A stretch of 64,000 bases of DNA from Lachnospiraceae bacterium (GTDB lineage Bacteria; Bacillota; Clostridia; Lachnospirales; Lachnospiraceae), in the NCBI GenBank assembly GCA_910575775.1, contig CAJTEY010000004.1, positions 1 to 64,000 of the forward strand. Reading direction: 5' to 3'. Each line of letters begins with the position of its first letter. Within the stretch, counting starts at the first letter, position 1. Under the pieces are notes generated by a model. The model saw nothing but the letters and a program-made list of their open reading frames with translations. It did no database searches and was not told the origin of the DNA. Positions 44,413 through 51,374 of this stretch are shown here, in pieces. Both the position numbers and the translations under genes were made by a program.

Positions 44413-44786
44413 TTTTTGTCCCACCTTTCAGGTAATAATTCTTTCAATGTAACCTTTTGGTCATTGTTAATGGCAACTACTGTATTTTCATTATCCAGAT
44501 CTAACTGTGAAATCAATTCTCTGCATCTTCCACAAGGCGACAGGATGCTGCCATCTTCATAAACAGATACAATTCTTTTGATTTTCGTTTCTCCATGTTT
44601 CAGCATTTCGGCAATAGCTGCCTGTTCTGCACAAATTCCAATTGAACAGGGCACATCAATACAAATGCCAGTATAAACAATACCACTTACTGTTTCTAAA
44701 GCACAAGCCACATGACCTGCTTTACCATTTTTCTTTAAATTTATGTTTTTTACCGTACACAAGGCAATATCATATAAGTCTTTCAT
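44403..44786 (-). CDS. Cytidine/blasticidin-S deaminase-like protein (cargo)
   Basis: A 127-aa zinc deaminase of the CDA family. The catalytic CAEQAA (C52-A-E54) and the zinc motif PCGRC (C85, C88) are intact, after HVACALETVSGIVYTGICID. Length and single-domain form suit homotetrameric cytidine or blasticidin-S deaminases. It is the first gene of an operon with the MBL protein. The pairing on a mobile element suggests drug or nucleoside-antibiotic inactivation (inference). AAGGAA precedes ATG 44786. Confidence 0.83.
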   Translation of the reverse strand: MKDLYDIALCTVKNINLKKNGKAGHVACALETVSGIVYTGICIDVPCSIGICAEQAAIAEMLKHGETKIKRIVSVYEDGSILSPCGRCRELISQLDLDNENTVVAINNDQKVTLKELLPERWDKKWD

Positions 44787-44820
44787 CACTATCTTCCTTA
44801 CTTAAATTGTTATCAACATC

Positions 44821-44851
44821 ATTATACTGTATTGCCTATCGAAAAGATAGC
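44821..44851 (-). promoter_or_regulatory. Promoter -10 and inverted repeat upstream of the deaminase operon
   Basis: A minus-strand TATAAT (44821-44826) lies about 35 bp before the deaminase start. An inverted repeat GCCTATC/GATAGC (44834-44851) occupies the spacer/-35 region; the -35 box itself is poor, which would suit activator control. Confidence 0.45.
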
Positions 44852-45036
44852 ATATTTTATGAAACTTGTCGGCTGGGAACAGCTTGCAAGGCAAGGTGTC
44901 CCCAGATGGCAAGTCCACAAAAGGGTAGCTGGCGGCAGCCAGCGCAGGGGAAGCGTAGCGTCCCCTGTATGATTTGGAGCAGACCATGACTGCGGAAAAT
45001 CACAGCCCTCCGGCGAGGAGCCTTCGGAGAACGCAA

Positions 45037-45075
45037 TGCACCAACCTCTGGGTGGTGTATAATTGCGCCCTATCC
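45037..45075. other. oriT: Origin of transfer (oriT) of element A, RSF1010-like
   Basis: An imperfect inverted repeat CCAACC-TCT-GGGTGG (about 45041-45055) is followed by TATAATTGCGCCCTATCC. MOBQ plasmids such as RSF1010/R1162 have an inverted repeat then TAAGTGCG/CCCT with the nick before CCC; layout and core agree closely. The preceding 44880-45035 is hairpin-rich (for example CAGGGGA..TCCCCTG near 44943-44965) and non-coding. The relaxase is MobL at 41958-43538. Confidence 0.65.
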
Positions 45076-45088
45076 GAGTTCTTGGATA

Positions 45089-45372
45089 GGGCGCATTATC
45101 CGAGATAAAAACTTATCCGAGGTAAATTGATTAAATCCGATGAATACAGCATTTGAAAACGATTATCTCGGATAATTAACCCCGCTTTCAATTGTGGGTG
45201 ATTTGTACTTATCCGAGATAATTGGGTAAATCACACCTTTGCCTCTGATAATTTTTGAAATGGCAGTTGCTCTTTTCATAAATAATTATCCGAGATAATT
45301 TCTTTGAAAGCCTTTCATATCGGCAGCTTTGAGAGTTACCTCGGATAATTGGAAATCTCGGATAATGCGCCC
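45089..45372. mobile_element. 284-bp symmetric palindrome-array element (MITE-like) at the oriT nic site
   Basis: Perfect 17-bp terminal inverted repeats GGGCGCATTATCCGAGA (45089-45105 and 45356-45372) bound the element. Inside are seven copies of TTATCCGAGATAA or near variants (at 45096, 45113, 45163, 45209, 45286, 45336, 45353). Copies lie at offsets 7, 24 and 74 bp from both ends, with matching orientation and variant type (the second on each side is TTATCCGAGGTAA). No ORF is present. Direct GCGCCC copies flank the segment (45065-45070 and the right-end 45367-45372). Confidence 0.75.
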
Positions 45373-45380
45373 TTAGTAAA

Positions 45381-45677
45381 CTAAGGGGTTTCCGGCTTCT
45401 CCCGTTCCAGCATTTTTTTCAATAGTTCCTGCGTGTCCTGCCTGTGAAAAATGAGTTTCAACAACAGCATGACATCATCATCTGTTAGGCGTTCCGGCTC
45501 TTGCAGAAAACTTTCCAGCATACCGCCACGAGTGCAGAGCCGGTGCGTCCGTTCCTTTCGGGTAAGCTGCTTTAACTGGTGCTGCAATGCCTTTTCATCA
45601 TTGATGGCTTTCCGCAGTTTCTTTTCGCTTTTCTCCAGCTCCCGGTTGAGCTTTTCCAGCTTCGAGGTATCAGGCAA
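45381..45677 (-). CDS. DUF3847 family protein
   Basis: A 98-aa protein: coiled-coil N-terminus (MPDTSKLEKLNRELEKSEKKLRKA) and RTHRLCTRGGMLESFLQEPERLTDDDVM, the core of DUF3847, a mobilization-region protein family of Firmicute elements. It begins within the end of the Rep-like gene (8-bp overlap) and ends at the oriT/palindrome region. It probably acts as an accessory of mobilization or replication; the role is unproven. Confidence 0.82.
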   Translation of the reverse strand: MPDTSKLEKLNRELEKSEKKLRKAINDEKALQHQLKQLTRKERTHRLCTRGGMLESFLQEPERLTDDDVMLLLKLIFHRQDTQELLKKMLEREKPETP

Positions 45678-46011
45678 GGGCAGCGTCCTCCTTTCCCGGT
45701 ATCAGCACATAAATCCTATTCGGTTCTCCCACGCCCTGACGCACCCGCATGATAAGTCCGGCGTTTTCCAGTTCATTCAGAGAACGCTTGACCGTCATGG
45801 GACTGCGGGACAGGACTGCGGCAATGGCTGTGACAGGGAAGCAGACAAACAGGATTCCGTTCTCGTCCTCCTGCCCTTTGGATAGCATAGCGTCCAGCAT
45901 CCGGCAGTACATGACCTTTGCGGTGCTGCTGACTGGAAATCCTGTCAACGCTCTGGGAAATGGCATACAGGGCGGCAATGGTGTGTCTATCGTCATAAAT
46001 TCAAAATTCAT
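45670..46011 (-). CDS. RepA-like winged-helix replication initiator N-domain
   Basis: A 113-aa protein (DTPLPPCMPFPRALTGFPVSSTAKVMYCRML, then TVKRSLNELENAGLIMRVRQGVGEPNRIYVL) equal to the winged-helix N-terminal domain of plasmid RepA_N/replication initiator A proteins, comparable with the longer protein at 52288-53052. It lacks the C-terminal half, so it may be a DNA-binding regulator rather than a full initiator. AAGGAGG lies 10 nt before ATG 46011; it overlaps both neighbours. Confidence 0.75.
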   Translation of the reverse strand: MNFEFMTIDTPLPPCMPFPRALTGFPVSSTAKVMYCRMLDAMLSKGQEDENGILFVCFPVTAIAAVLSRSPMTVKRSLNELENAGLIMRVRQGVGEPNRIYVLIPGKEDAALA

Positions 46012-46196
46012 TCGGTGTGTTCCTCCTTTTTCTTTGATCGTTTGAATAAATAACGGGGGCAGTCAATCACAACCGCCCGGAAGCTCTGCTTGCACCCATG
46101 CTGGCATTTCCGGCATAATTCGTTGTAAGTGACACGCCCCCGGTCATTGAGGTAAAAGGAAAGCTCATGCTTCCTCTTTTTGCTCATTCTCGGCAT
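46008..46196 (-). CDS. Small Cys-rich basic protein
   Basis: A 62-aa protein (MPRMSKKRKHELSFYLNDRGRVTYNELCRKCQHGCKQSFRAVVIDC) with a C-x2-C-x3-C putative zinc site and a strongly basic tail, typical of the small first gene in this Rep/Mob cluster. GGGAGGAAATACAAT precedes the ATG and the stop overlaps the next start. No function is known. Confidence 0.7.
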   Translation of the reverse strand: MPRMSKKRKHELSFYLNDRGRVTYNELCRKCQHGCKQSFRAVVIDCPRYLFKRSKKKEEHTE

Positions 46197-46679
46197 ATTG
46201 TATTTCCTCCCGTTTTAGTGTATGGTTTCGGGGCGATTTTCGGCAAAATTACGGTCATAGAGCCGATTAAAATCTCCCGAAGTATCAGCGATAGGGTAGA
46301 CTATCCCCCTATCAGATTGTCGTGTTTCGGTATCATTTCGGTGTCAGTTCGCCAGTTCTCCCCGGTGTCGTTCCTCCCCTGAATCTCACAGCGGCGTATC
46401 GCTCCCTTTGGTACGCTCGTTTCGGTCAGGGTTCCTCCACATCCCTGCCAAAAGTCATGGCGCTACATCGCCGGGGAAGCATATCCCACACAGGCTGGTC
46501 ATTCGATTGGAATAATCCATCGATGAACTACCTGTATCATAGAACATTTTTGTGCCCTGTGCCGTATGTCCACAAAGTAGGAATTAGGGGTAAAAATCAG
46601 AAATTTCCACGATTGCGGAAAGTGTGATATAATCCAGATAAGCGGCAGCAATGAAACCATTGGAAAGGAGCGTGCGCCC
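46197..46679. other. Divergent intergenic region, element A
   Basis: About 480 bp without a defensible gene between diverging transcripts. It carries scattered TTTCGG motifs (near 46226, 46323, 46336, 46421) of unknown meaning. The only confident signal is the promoter of the XRE gene at its right end. Confidence 0.5.
46605..46633 (+). promoter_or_regulatory. Predicted promoter of the plus-strand XRE gene
   Basis: TTCCAC (46605-46610) and a perfect TATAAT (46628-46633) are 17 bp apart, with an extended-10 TG. It lies about 47 bp before the start codon. Confidence 0.6.
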
Positions 46680-47486
46680 ATGAAAGGAGCAACAAGCATA
46701 CAGGAACGCCTTTGGGAACTCCGCAAGGACAAAGGCTTAAATCTGGAAGAACTATCAAAGCTGACAGGCATTTCCAAATCAGCTCTTGGAAGTTATGAAA
46801 AAGAGGATTTTAAGGAAATCAATCATGGCAACCTTATCACGCTGGCAGACTTCTATGGGGTCTCTGTTGATTATCTACTGTGCCGGACAGAGAACAGGGA
46901 GCAGATCAACACACCATTGACGGAGCTGCATTTGAATGATGAGATGGTGGCACTGCTGAAAAGCGGTCGGATTAACAACCGTCTGCTCTGTGAGCTTGCT
47001 ACACATAAAGATTTTATCAAGTTTCTTGCAGACATTGAGATTTATGTGGACGGGATTGCTACCATGCAGATTCAAAACCTCAATGCACTTGTCGATACCG
47101 TCCGGCATGAAATCATTGAACGGTATCGCCCAGGCGAAGATGACCCGCATTTGAAAGTGCTGCAAGCCGCCCATATCAGTGATGATGAGTATTTCAGTCA
47201 CATGGTTCTGGATGACCTCAACCTGATTATCCGGGATATTCGGGAAGCCCACAAAAAGGACAGTGAGAGTGCGCCCCAGACCACCGTTGCCGATGAATTG
47301 AAAGAAAATCTCGAAGCAGTCGAAAATTTCAAGGGCAGCCGGGATGAAAAGCTGGTTGTCCTTTACTGCAAGCAGCTCGGTATCAACTATAAAAATCTGT
47401 CAGACGAAGAATTTCGCTGGCTGATTCGGATTCTCAAAAAATCAAAGAAAATGGGAACGCCTATCAGCCAGAGGAAAAAACGGTAA
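46680..47486 (+). CDS. XRE-family transcriptional regulator, element A
   Basis: A 268-aa regulator with an N-terminal Cro/C1 HTH (SIQERLWELRKDKGLNLEELSKLTGISKSALGSYEKEDFK, residues 5-45) and GNLITLADFYGVSVDYLLCRTENR. A long C-terminal domain of helices follows, probably for ligand or partner sensing. AAAGGAGCG precedes the ATG. It is the only plus-strand gene in the island and diverges from the Rep/Mob genes, so it may control element A maintenance or excision (inferred). Confidence 0.85.
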   Translation: MKGATSIQERLWELRKDKGLNLEELSKLTGISKSALGSYEKEDFKEINHGNLITLADFYGVSVDYLLCRTENREQINTPLTELHLNDEMVALLKSGRINNRLLCELATHKDFIKFLADIEIYVDGIATMQIQNLNALVDTVRHEIIERYRPGEDDPHLKVLQAAHISDDEYFSHMVLDDLNLIIRDIREAHKKDSESAPQTTVADELKENLEAVENFKGSRDEKLVVLYCKQLGINYKNLSDEEFRWLIRILKKSKKMGTPISQRKKR

Positions 47487-47490
47487 AAAA

Positions 47491-47534
47491 AACCGCTGTT
47501 GCATGGTTGGGGTGCCTTCCATGTAGCAGCGGTT
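47491..47534. terminator. Bidirectional terminator between convergent genes
   Basis: AACCGCTGTTGCATGG (47491-47506) pairs with CCATGTAGCAGCGGTT (47519-47534) with one mismatch. An A-rich tract on the left serves the minus strand. It separates the convergent XRE and DUF1835 genes. Confidence 0.75.
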
Positions 47535-47547
47535 CTTGCTGTGGTTA

Positions 47548-48510
47548 TTATTTCATTCGTTTTCTTAATATCCGGCGATAATTTGTTTCTCCCTTTGGTG
47601 CGTCCTGTATAATTTCCAACACACCATCTTCAAGCATTTTATCAATGCGATTAGAAATCCATACATCACTAATTCCAAGTTGATATTTTCCTAAAACATT
47701 ACCTATAACAATAGCCATTTTGAATTGCTCTGGCTGTTCCGCAATTTCACGAAGAATGAAACTATCATATATATCTTCTGAAACACTTTGCAATTTACCA
47801 TTTAGCATTGCACGCAAAGGTGCATTTTCATTTTGAAGTTGATTCCATTTCATAGCACAAGCTGAAAGAAATACAGGCTTAGCTTTTTCTTGTAGAGTTA
47901 TATATTTTCCCCATTCGCCAGGAGAAACCTCACCCCATGCTATTTTGGATATCATAGTATTTTCTTTTCCATATTCCCAGGCAGGTAACTTAACCAAATA
48001 AATTGTTGTCTGACAGTTTAATGGTCGAAGTTGTTTCATAAGCCAGTACATACCGCAAAGTTCATCCGGATTATAGCTATACCAAATACGAACTTCTTCC
48101 CCAGCTACATATCGTTCAATAACCGAAGACAATGTAGTTTTAATTTTCTGTATTTTTTCTTCAACCTGATAGTCTAAATCCTCTACAAACCAGACAGACA
48201 GCATTTTCTTGAGAACATTTTTCCGCTGTTCGCCAATTCCATTATCAGAAATATCTCCCACACTAAGAGCCATATCAAAACAATAAACATCACTGCTCTT
48301 GCCTCCCAATGGAATAGCATTCTCCCAAGCAATATGTTCTTGTTCCTGTGCTTGAATTTGTGCTTCTTTCATTTCATCTGAAGATGGAACACTCCCATCT
48401 TCGTGCCTCATAAAGACCGAAACTGCACTTCCTCTATACTTTCCCTTACCGTAAGTTTGGGCAATTTTCAAACTTCCACAGGCACTTTCACCAAATACAA
48501 TTTCAATCAT
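47548..48510 (-). CDS. DUF1835 domain-containing protein (cargo)
   Basis: A 320-aa protein beginning IEIVFGESACGSLKIAQTYGKGKY, the DUF1835 signature, with RIWYSYNPDELCGMYWLM in the middle and a basic winged-helix-like C-terminus (KMLEDGVLEIIQDAPKGETNYRRILRK, DUF3658-like). DUF1835 proteins are widespread in Firmicutes with no assigned activity. It is AT-rich relative to its neighbours and lies between a terminator and tnpV, so it appears to be a passenger. Confidence 0.8.
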   Translation of the reverse strand: MIEIVFGESACGSLKIAQTYGKGKYRGSAVSVFMRHEDGSVPSSDEMKEAQIQAQEQEHIAWENAIPLGGKSSDVYCFDMALSVGDISDNGIGEQRKNVLKKMLSVWFVEDLDYQVEEKIQKIKTTLSSVIERYVAGEEVRIWYSYNPDELCGMYWLMKQLRPLNCQTTIYLVKLPAWEYGKENTMISKIAWGEVSPGEWGKYITLQEKAKPVFLSACAMKWNQLQNENAPLRAMLNGKLQSVSEDIYDSFILREIAEQPEQFKMAIVIGNVLGKYQLGISDVWISNRIDKMLEDGVLEIIQDAPKGETNYRRILRKRMK

Positions 48511-48526
48511 CTTATATACCTCCGAT

Positions 48527-48916
48527 TTAATTACTCCCGTATGAATAAATTATATCATGCAAAACAATTTCTTCTGCCCGGTTGTGAATGTTATTACAAC
48601 GCTGCACCCATTCCATTTGTTGAGTTCGCTTCAATTCCTCTGTCACGCCCTCGGTGGCTTTCATCTGCTCCATGATAGTGTCTAACCGTTCCTGTGCCTG
48701 TTCGTTCAGGTCTGCAAGATATGTCCACAATTCTCCGGTCAGTATCAATGTATTCAATCTGGCTGGGTGGACTTCCCTTAAATATTCCCGGTGCATCCGT
48801 CCGTACTTTCCGATAGGGCGGTGTTCCTCCGGCAGTTTCAAGTCCGGGATGTAGTAATCTCCGACAAGGATATAATCAATTCCGTTTTCCGTTATTCTTG
48901 GTTTCAATTCTCTCAT
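48527..48916 (-). CDS. tnpV: Transposon-encoded protein TnpV
   Basis: A 129-aa TnpV: GDYYIPDLKLPEEHRPIGKYGRMHREYLREVHPARLNTL, then LDTIMEQMKATEGVTEELKRTQQMEWVQRCNNIHNRAEEIV. It is a free-standing homologue of the TnpV read inside the helicase gene at 20217-20567. It overlaps the small XRE gene upstream by 41 bp and is transcribed with it. Tn4451-family elements carry similar genes; no activity is established. Confidence 0.88.
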   Translation of the reverse strand: MRELKPRITENGIDYILVGDYYIPDLKLPEEHRPIGKYGRMHREYLREVHPARLNTLILTGELWTYLADLNEQAQERLDTIMEQMKATEGVTEELKRTQQMEWVQRCNNIHNRAEEIVLHDIIYSYGSN

Positions 48917-49148
48917 GTTCCTTACCTCCTGTGGAAGCAGGCTCGTCTGGTACTAACTCAATCACATCGGTAATCTCACAATTCAGCGTTTCGCAGATAC
49001 GGGCTAATGTATCCATGCTGATGTGCTTTCCCTCTTTGCTCATGTTGGCAATCATATTTGTTGTCATACCAGCAGCAAGCCTTAAATCCTCTTTCCTCAT
49101 ATCACGCTCTAACAGTGTGTGCCAGAGTGGTTTATAGCTGATGTGCAT
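48876..49148 (-). CDS. Small XRE-type regulator next to tnpV
   Basis: A 90-aa protein: MHISYKPLWHTLLERDMRKEDLRLAAGMTTNMIANMSKEG is a Cro/C1 HTH, followed by HISMDTLARICETLNCEITDVIELV and a charged tail. GGCAGGAAAACAAT precedes ATG 49148. It is the first gene after the promoter at 49212-49240 and is close kin to the small regulators at 11716 and 2906. It probably represses its own operon. Confidence 0.83.
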   Translation of the reverse strand: MHISYKPLWHTLLERDMRKEDLRLAAGMTTNMIANMSKEGKHISMDTLARICETLNCEITDVIELVPDEPASTGGKEHERIETKNNGKRN

Positions 49149-49211
49149 ATTGTTTTCCTGCCTTTCTATCCATACCACCGGGGCGGCTGCCCCGGCAGGA
49201 ACTTTTCTCTT

Positions 49212-49240
49212 ATTATAGCACCAATCTTGTGAAATCACAA
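49212..49240 (-). promoter_or_regulatory. Predicted promoter of the XRE/tnpV operon
   Basis: On the minus strand TTGTGA (49235-49240), a 17-bp spacer and TATAAT (49212-49217), with an extended -10 TG. It lies within 130 bp of the element A end. Confidence 0.62.
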
Positions 49241-49302
49241 TTTATTCTTGTATCCTGCCGCTGATACCGTCTGGATTGGCTTTCCCTTTCTTTTTGTTCC
49301 CT

Positions 49303-49341
49303 TTAATTAGCCATGAACTGCTTGATCCCCTGAGATTTTGC
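49303..49341 (-). pseudogene. maff2: Substitute maff2 3' end carried by element A
   Basis: Thirteen minus-strand codons read AKSQGIKQFMAN and stop. The intact Maff2 sequence here is (N)PGAKSQGIKQLMAGGG, so this is a maff2-like 3' end, but with a stop after MAN. It shares GGGGAT with the true C-terminal fragment at 37735-37740 and runs into element B at GCAAAA. It fits fusion of host codons to an element A end that supplied a new terminus. Confidence 0.75.
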
Positions 49342-49420
49342 TCATGTGGGATAAAGAAGTAAAAGAAGTGTAAAAAATTTTGCCGTTCCCTGTCCGGCTG
49401 ACTGCCGGACGGGTCGGGCT

Positions 49421-51043
49421 TTAGTCGGGCAATTCTACCTTGCCGACAAAAGAGTAATAGATTTCGATTTCCTGTCTGCGGAGCTTCCCCCGGCGTTTCC
49501 CGTCAAGGGCTTCCGATTCGTGGATTACGATTTTCTCCACAAACTCCCGCAACAGGGTAGGGGTAAGTTCCTCAAAGCTGGTGTACTTGCGTACCACTTT
49601 CATAAACTTTTCAGCGTTTGCCGTGGCTTCCAGCGTTTTAGAAAGTTCGCTCTGCAAAGCGGCGGCTTTCTCTTTCAGTTCCTTTTGCTCGGCTTCGTAG
49701 TCTGCCGAAAGCTCCGTGAAACGCTCGTCCGATATGCGCCCGGTCACGCTGTCCTCATACAGCCGCTTGAAGATAGCGGAGAGTTCCGCAATCCGTTTTT
49801 CTGCCGCTTCCAGTTCTTTCTTCTTGGCGGCGTTCCGGCGTTTGCTCCCGTCCTCGGTCTGCTCGGTCAACAGCTTCATGAACCGGGCTTCGTGCTTGGC
49901 GGCGTAGCTGGTGACTTTCCGTAGGTTCTCGGTCACTCCGGCGGTTAAAAGGTCGGTGCGGATAAAGTGCGCCGTACAGTCTGCCGTGCGCTTCTTGTAG
50001 CTGCCGCAGATATAGCAGTCCTGCCGCCGCTTGTCCGTCTGATAGCGTTGCTGGTACATGACGCTGCCGCAGTCGGCACAAAAGAGCAAGCCGGAGAACA
50101 AACCCACTTCATCATAGCGGTTAGGACGTTTGCGCTGCTTGCGTAGCTCCTGCACACGCTCCCATGTGTCCTTGTCGATTATCTGCTCGTGGTGGTTCTC
50201 GAAGATTGCCTGTTTGTCCTCGCTGTTGTAGATAATCTTGCTGCACTTGTAGGATTGTGTGGTGGTCTTGAAGTTCACAAGGCAGCCCGTGTATTCCCGG
50301 TTTTCAAGGATATGTACCACGGTGTTCGCCGCCCACTTGCACTCATAGCCGGGGTGGTAGCGGCGGGTTCTCCCTGTCCGGCGGTATTCCAGCGTTCCCG
50401 GCGTGGGGATTTCCTGCTCCGTGAGCATACGGGCTATCTTGGTCGGACCGTTCCCGGCAAGGCAAAGGCTGTATATCTGCTTCACCACGGGGGCGGCTTC
50501 CTCGTCAATGATGAAATTTTCGTCCTCGTCCATGAGGTAGCCGTACACGGGCTTGCTTGTGACGGGCTTCCCACTCATGCCTTTTGAGCGTTTTACCGCC
50601 CGGATTTTCTTGCTCGTATCCCTCACCAGCCATTCGTTAAAAATATTACGCAAGGGCGCAAAATCGTTGTCGCCCTGTGCGCTGTCAACGCCGTCATTGA
50701 TAGCAATGAAGCGGACGCCGTTCTGTGGGAAAATCATTTCGGTGTACATTCCCACTTGTAAGTAATTTCGCCCTAACCTTGACATATCCTTTACGATAAC
50801 CGTTCCCACAAGCCCTGCTTCAATGTCGGCAAGCATGGACTGGAAACCGGGTCTTTGAAAATTTGCCCCGGAGAATCCGTCGTCCGTGTACCATTTGAGG
50901 TTTGAAAAGCCGTTCTGTTTTGCGTAGGCTTCAAGGATTCGCTTCTGGTTGCTTATGGAGTTGGATTCGCCTTGAAGCGTGTCCTCGTGCGACAATCTCG
51001 GATATAGGGCGGTAATCAGTTTTTGGGTGGTCTGTCTTGTCAT
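49421..51043 (-). CDS. Large serine recombinase, element B
   Basis: A 540-aa serine integrase. Catalytic Ser18 lies in TALYPRLSHEDTLQGES, followed by VIVKDMSRLGRNYLQVGMYTE. A recombinase domain (VYGYLMDEDENFIIDEEAAP) and a Cys-rich zinc ribbon (LLFCADCGSVM; CYICGSYKKRTADC) follow, then a coiled coil (about 390-460). It is clearly distinct from the element A recombinase (37831) although both end up in maff2. ATG 51043 follows GGAGG. It lies about 80 bp from the element end. All key residues are present. Confidence 0.92.
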   Translation of the reverse strand: MTRQTTQKLITALYPRLSHEDTLQGESNSISNQKRILEAYAKQNGFSNLKWYTDDGFSGANFQRPGFQSMLADIEAGLVGTVIVKDMSRLGRNYLQVGMYTEMIFPQNGVRFIAINDGVDSAQGDNDFAPLRNIFNEWLVRDTSKKIRAVKRSKGMSGKPVTSKPVYGYLMDEDENFIIDEEAAPVVKQIYSLCLAGNGPTKIARMLTEQEIPTPGTLEYRRTGRTRRYHPGYECKWAANTVVHILENREYTGCLVNFKTTTQSYKCSKIIYNSEDKQAIFENHHEQIIDKDTWERVQELRKQRKRPNRYDEVGLFSGLLFCADCGSVMYQQRYQTDKRRQDCYICGSYKKRTADCTAHFIRTDLLTAGVTENLRKVTSYAAKHEARFMKLLTEQTEDGSKRRNAAKKKELEAAEKRIAELSAIFKRLYEDSVTGRISDERFTELSADYEAEQKELKEKAAALQSELSKTLEATANAEKFMKVVRKYTSFEELTPTLLREFVEKIVIHESEALDGKRRGKLRRQEIEIYYSFVGKVELPD

Positions 51044-51061
51044 GGTTTCCTCCATTTCCGA

Positions 51062-51116
51062 CAGCCAGCCCCACTATTCCGTAGGTTTATTATACCATAG
51101 GGCGGGGCTGGCTGTA
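51062..51116 (-). promoter_or_regulatory. Recombinase promoter enclosed by a 12-bp inverted repeat
   Basis: A minus-strand extended -10 TATAAT with TG (attata at 51090-51095) lies about 50 bp before the recombinase start. It is flanked by the perfect repeat ACAGCCAGCCCC (51062-51073) and GGGGCTGGCTGT (51105-51116). The -35 region is poor. The arms could bind a regulator or form a leader hairpin. Confidence 0.55.
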
Positions 51117-51176
51117 CAGTCTTTTTTGCTACTTTATGTCGAAAAATATCACACTATTTTATTAAGGCTTATCGCA

Positions 51177-51374
51177 TTATATAGCGTGGGCGGCTGTTCC
51201 CCCGGCTGCGCTTTCGGCTTCCAGCACTTTCATCATCTTGTCGGCGGCGGTGGCGGTAGTGCCTTGTTTGAAATAGCCGGAAACCACAAGGACGGTGTTC
51301 CCTCGGCGTACTTCTGTCACGCAATCCGGGCGGCGGGCGGTAGTGGCGGTGCTTTTCTTGGGCGTGTCGGTCAT
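51177..51374 (-). CDS. tnpW: TnpW-family transposon protein
   Basis: A 65-aa protein: MTDTPKKSTATTARRPDCVTEVRRGNTVLVVSGYFKQGTTATAADKMMKVLEAE. The middle is the conserved core of the small TnpW proteins that accompany serine recombinases in Tn4451-like and related elements. AAAGGAG supports ATG 51374, overlapping the DnaC-like stop by 4 bp. A role in recombination directionality has been considered for such genes; here it is unproven. Confidence 0.8.
   Translation of the reverse strand: MTDTPKKSTATTARRPDCVTEVRRGNTVLVVSGYFKQGTTATAADKMMKVLEAESAAGGTAAHAI

Larger units (their letters stand above)
37741..49333. mobile_element. Element A: serine-recombinase mobilizable element
   Basis: It is bounded by the shared hexamer ATCCCC (37735-37740 and 49325-49330), the probable crossover region. 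It encodes its recombinase at one end, VapE and CHC2 replication proteins, a MobL relaxase with oriT, metallo-hydrolase/deaminase cargo, Rep-like proteins, regulators, DUF1835 and TnpV. Its far end supplies a substitute maff2 3' end. Confidence 0.75.

Noticed and set aside
45065-45094. GCGCCCTATCC/GGATAGGGCGC hairpin as an intrinsic terminator
   Set aside because: There is no T-tract on either strand, and the left arm is better explained as the nic core meeting an element end.
45089-45372. Repeats in this stretch as a CRISPR array
   Set aside because: Units are 13-bp palindrome-like sites in both orientations with irregular but mirror-symmetric spacing, there are no uniform spacers, and no cas gene is nearby.
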